From positions 1 to 64,000 of the forward strand of contig NZ_NPDS01000010.1 of the NCBI RefSeq assembly GCF_002811925.1: a stretch of DNA of 64,000 bases, read 5' to 3'. The number at the start of each line of letters is the position of its first letter. Positions within the stretch are counted from its first letter, which is position 1. Positions 60,345-64,000 of this stretch are shown in pieces. Source of the DNA: Leptospira barantonii (GTDB lineage: Bacteria > Spirochaetota > Leptospiria > Leptospirales > Leptospiraceae). The notes below the pieces were generated by a model. That model was not told the origin of the DNA. It saw only the letters and a program-made list of their open reading frames with translations, and ran no database searches. Both the position numbers and the translations under genes were made by a program.

Positions 60345-60660
60345 AGTTCTTAACGGACCTTAATTATAATTTCGCAATCAACTTTATCGCTTTTTAGAAT
60401 TTGAATTCTTAGAGAGAGGCCTGCACCAGCTTGGAGGGCTTAGGAACCGGAATCAACTAAAATCCTGGACCGGTTTCATTTAGGCGATTTATAGAAAGCG
60501 TGAATGGAGAAGGGCGTAAAGCGAGCGGAGTTCCGACTTTTTCGAAACGGCTTCCTCGAAATTTAAGAGGTTTCATTCTCCGTAGAGAATGGAAATTGCT
60601 GTTGACTCTCACCCCGTCTCCCATAATTTTTTGGGGTCTTAGAACTTGAACGGAGGTTGC
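60345..60660. promoter_or_regulatory. Long divergent leader region
   Basis: A 316-base gap between the Crp-like and SMP-30-like genes. It holds an inverted repeat (60443-60450 and 60470-60477), a 7-bp hairpin with a CGTA loop (60574-60591) and an ACCCC/GGGGT dyad (60611-60637) near a TTGACT. No gene or known riboswitch is recognised. Confidence 0.4.
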
Positions 60661-61779
60661 ATGAACCGGAATCGGATTCTTGCCGTTGTTTTTATTCTCG
60701 TTTTACTCGGGATCGTATTTTATATTTTGAAACCTTCTCCCATCGATCCTCTTGTTTATCTTCCGCCGACTCCTCCTGCGATGGAAGGAGTTTACGCACC
60801 CAATGAATTCTTATCCGAAGCCGAGTTGATCGGTTTGGGAAAATTGCAAGGACCCGAAGATATGGAAGTGGACGATCTCGGAAACGTCTACGCTTCCTGC
60901 GAAAACGGAAAGGTGATTCATATTTCTCCCGAAGGAAACGTGAAAGCGCACGCCGCCACATCGGGTAGACCGCTCGGAAGCAAGTTGCTTCCGGATGGAC
61001 GTTTGATCGTCGCCGACGCGGACAAGGGACTTTTACAAATCGGAACCAAGGGAGAAGTGAAGGTTCTCACAACCGAAGCCGAAGGAATTCCGTTTCGATT
61101 TACGGACGACCTCGACGTGGCCAAGGACGGAACGGTTTATTTTTCGGACGCATCGGACAAATACGGAAGTCAGGAATATCTTTACGATCTGATGGAGGCT
61201 CGTCCACGCGGTCGACTTTTGAAATACGATCCTTCCACGGGTAAGACCACCGTTTTGTTAAAAGAATTATACTTTGCTAATGGAGTTGCGCTTTCCAAAA
61301 ACGAAGACTTCGTTTTGGTCAACGAAACCTATCGATATCGAATCCGAAGATATTGGCTCAAAGGACCCAAAGCAGGGGAGAATGATTTTTTCATCGAAAA
61401 TCTTCCCGGTTTTCCGGATAATATTTCCGCGGACGGAAATGGAACCTTTTATCTCGCCCTTTTTACGGTGAGAAATTCCTTGATGGACAACGTTCTTCAT
61501 CCTCGTCCCGCATTGAAGTCCTTTATCGCGAAACTTCCTAAGTTTCTTTGGCCCAAGGCTCAACCGTACGGTTTTGTTTTGCTTTTGGACGAGAATGGAA
61601 CCCCACTTCGCAGTTTTCAGGAGCCTACCGGAAAACATCTGAAGGCGATCACGTCCGTGAAGTATAAGAACGGATTTTTGTATCTGGGAAGTCTTCACAA
61701 CGATCGGATCGGAAAGTATAAGTTCGATCCTTCTTCGCTACACGCGGGAACATTAGAAAATTCTAAACCGATTGAATGA
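60661..61779 (+). CDS. SMP-30/strictosidine synthase-like beta-propeller protein
   Basis: A 372-residue protein with an N-terminal membrane anchor (about 7-24) and a six-bladed propeller of the SMP-30/gluconolactonase/APMAP type. QGPEDMEVDDLGNVYASC, FTDDLDVAKDGTVYFSDAS, ANGVALSKNEDFVLVNET and LPGFPDNISADG carry the metal-site pattern. Relatives hydrolyse lactones or esters. GGAGG four bases before the ATG. Its stop overlaps arsR (ATGA), so it is co-transcribed with ArsR and likely with the following dehydrogenase. Confidence 0.85.
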   Translation: MNRNRILAVVFILVLLGIVFYILKPSPIDPLVYLPPTPPAMEGVYAPNEFLSEAELIGLGKLQGPEDMEVDDLGNVYASCENGKVIHISPEGNVKAHAATSGRPLGSKLLPDGRLIVADADKGLLQIGTKGEVKVLTTEAEGIPFRFTDDLDVAKDGTVYFSDASDKYGSQEYLYDLMEARPRGRLLKYDPSTGKTTVLLKELYFANGVALSKNEDFVLVNETYRYRIRRYWLKGPKAGENDFFIENLPGFPDNISADGNGTFYLALFTVRNSLMDNVLHPRPALKSFIAKLPKFLWPKAQPYGFVLLLDENGTPLRSFQEPTGKHLKAITSVKYKNGFLYLGSLHNDRIGKYKFDPSSLHAGTLENSKPIE

Positions 61780-62075
61780 AAAAGAAGAAAAAATTTCCTT
61801 TCGAAACCGAATCCACTCTTCAGCTTATGTCCGCGATCTCCGATCCGGTTAAGCTGAAGATCGCGAAAATTCTTTCCTGTCATAGGGAAGTGAAAGCCGG
61901 AGATATCGCGAAAGAATTCGACATATCGAGAACGACGATCTCGCATCATCTCAATAAGATGAAACTTTTGAACCTGGTTTCGTCCCGAAAGGAAGGAAAG
62001 GAAATCTATTACTCGGTGGACAAAAGTCTGATCGTACACACTCTAAAAGAGGTTGTAAAATTTTTGGAATCTTGA
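61776..62075 (+). CDS. ArsR-family transcriptional regulator (third copy)
   Basis: A 99-residue winged-helix regulator: SAISDPVKLKIAKILS, DISRTTISHHLNKMKLLNLV and IYYSVD. No obvious metal-binding cysteines (single Cys in the HTH region). It differs in type from the two SRPBCC-linked ArsR proteins. Its start overlaps the upstream stop (ATGA), and an inverted repeat lies between it and the acyl-CoA dehydrogenase gene. Confidence 0.87.
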   Translation: MKKKKKFPFETESTLQLMSAISDPVKLKIAKILSCHREVKAGDIAKEFDISRTTISHHLNKMKLLNLVSSRKEGKEIYYSVDKSLIVHTLKEVVKFLES

Positions 62076-62085
62076 AGGATTCGTA

Positions 62086-62109
62086 ATATGTCGATGAGTG
62101 TCAACATAT
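62086..62109 (+). promoter_or_regulatory. Candidate operator before the acyl-CoA dehydrogenase gene
   Basis: Arms ATATGTCGA and TCAACATAT (one mismatch of nine) separated by six bases. Located between arsR and the acyl-CoA dehydrogenase gene, it is a fitting site for the third ArsR. Confidence 0.5.
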
Positions 62110-62155
62110 CGATATATAGAAAGAATCGCACGTATGTCTTTTAAGGAGATGGAGA

Positions 62156-63331
<1,176 letters not shown>

Positions 63332-63351
63332 TATTAGAATAAAAGAATATT

Positions 63352-64000
63352 ATGAACGACACCGAATTAAAAAACGCACTGGAAGGTTATCTTTCCGGAA
63401 GATTGAAGGGAAAAACGGAGATCCATTCTATGGTTTCTCTGAGCGGCGGGGCCTGTCAGGAAAATTTTTCCGCACAGGTTCAGGTAATGGACGGCCCCGA
63501 AAAGGGTTCGTATGACACCGTGTTTCGAACGGACAAAGGCGCGGCCTTACTCGCTTCCTTAAGTAGGGAAGACGAGTTCGGCGTTTGCGATCTTGCATAC
63601 AAGGCGGGCGTAAACACACCTCGACCTTTCTGGTTGGAAACAGATCGGGGAGTTACAGGAAGTCCGTTTTACTTTATGCAGAAAATTTCCGGCAAAGCTA
63701 CGGGAAGATACGTCGTAAAGGATCCTTCGCTTAACAAAATGCGTAAGTCGCTCTCGACGGATCTCGCCGAGAACCTCGCCAAACTTCATTCCGTAAAACC
63801 TTCGGATTGTAAGGATGAAAAACTCCGCAAAACTTTGTGGATGGGTCAGGACCCGAACGACAGGATCGTCGCAACCGGATCGATTCATTCTCTTCGATTG
63901 GAGTTGGAAAGAATGACGGAAAGTTATCCGGCTATGGAGATGATTCTCAACTGGTTGGAAAAAAAAGCGAAACCTTCGGACGATGTCGTATTAATACACG
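63352..64000 (+). CDS. APH-fold phosphotransferase (cut by window end)
   Basis: The first 216 codons of a gene that continues beyond the window. LSGGACQENFSAQV, VFRTDKGAALLASLSREDEF, FYFMQKISGKATGR and the final DVVLIH, just before the expected catalytic HGD, mark the aminoglycoside-phosphotransferase/choline-kinase fold. In LvaA and the N-terminal half of ACAD10/11 this fold phosphorylates 4-hydroxyacyl-CoA. Direct adjacency to the matching dehydrogenase supports that role over antibiotic resistance. Confidence 0.8.
   Translation, partial: MNDTELKNALEGYLSGRLKGKTEIHSMVSLSGGACQENFSAQVQVMDGPEKGSYDTVFRTDKGAALLASLSREDEFGVCDLAYKAGVNTPRPFWLETDRGVTGSPFYFMQKISGKATGRYVVKDPSLNKMRKSLSTDLAENLAKLHSVKPSDCKDEKLRKTLWMGQDPNDRIVATGSIHSLRLELERMTESYPAMEMILNWLEKKAKPSDDVVLIH

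Noticed and set aside
63352..64000. Aminoglycoside resistance kinase
   Set aside because: Adjacency to an ACAD10/11-type dehydrogenase and lack of any mobile element point to metabolism.

Overview
The window reads like a chromosomal stretch of a spirochaete, most probably Leptospira. This is inferred from gene content and style, not from a marker gene. The clues are many short lipoproteins with relaxed, spirochaete-like lipoboxes, several membrane-bound SpoIIE-type phosphatases (one with a 7TMR-DISM sensor), frequent TTG starts, separate proline dehydrogenase and P5C dehydrogenase genes, and a tRNA-Ile/tRNA-Ala pair with no rRNA genes around it. Base composition is moderate throughout. I see no insertion sequence, prophage, CRISPR array or rRNA.

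Layout. 0.2-4.8 kb: a short-chain dehydrogenase, a DoxX-like protein, a PcfJ-like protein, a CsgG-like lipoprotein and a secreted protein, followed by a GC-rich palindromic patch. 4.9-7.1 kb: a first ArsR-led operon (ArsR, SRPBCC, membrane protein, tandem VOC protein). 7.3-10.3 kb: a serine-hydrolase lipoprotein, a small membrane protein and an ABC-F ATPase. 10.4-14.3 kb: AhpD-like protein and TetR divergent from a flavin monooxygenase, then a membrane protein divergent from an HxlR regulator across a perfect 37-nt palindrome. 14.3-19.4 kb: a 3-ketosphinganine-reductase-like SDR, an ABC-2 exporter and a DISM-PAS-SpoIIE phosphatase. 19.4-30.5 kb: recC-recB-recD divergent from recQ, then a lipoprotein. 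30.5-38.1 kb: a one-directional run of about a dozen genes led by a second ArsR, with five SRPBCC proteins, two DoxX-like proteins, an MFS exporter, a dihydrofolate-reductase-fold protein and an amidase. 38.4-41.4 kb: thioesterase, methyltransferase, SpoIIE phosphatase. 41.4-46.2 kb: proline catabolism, an M48 protease and a Cys-rich secreted protein. 46.3-52.7 kb: thiM, a sensor kinase, an AlkZ-like glycosylase, a TetR/metallo-beta-lactamase pair, an enoyl-CoA hydratase and a hydrolase. 52.7-60.3 kb: a cupin lipoprotein, three tandem tiny lipoproteins, a flavoprotein-polyferredoxin fusion, two tRNAs, a beta-propeller lipoprotein, an acyltransferase and a cNMP-binding protein. 60.7-64 kb: an SMP-30-like lactonase candidate, ArsR, an ACAD10/11-type acyl-CoA dehydrogenase and an APH-fold kinase cut by the window end.

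How genes may work together. The strongest new idea is the last operon: lactonase-like protein, kinase and ACAD10/11-type dehydrogenase are the set of activities expected for degrading gamma-lactones or 4-hydroxy acids, under ArsR control. The second is the ArsR/SRPBCC expansion. Two ArsR genes and the HxlR-linked membrane gene have perfect inverted repeats directly before their start codons and no visible Shine-Dalgarno sequence, suggesting autorepressed, perhaps leaderless, transcripts.
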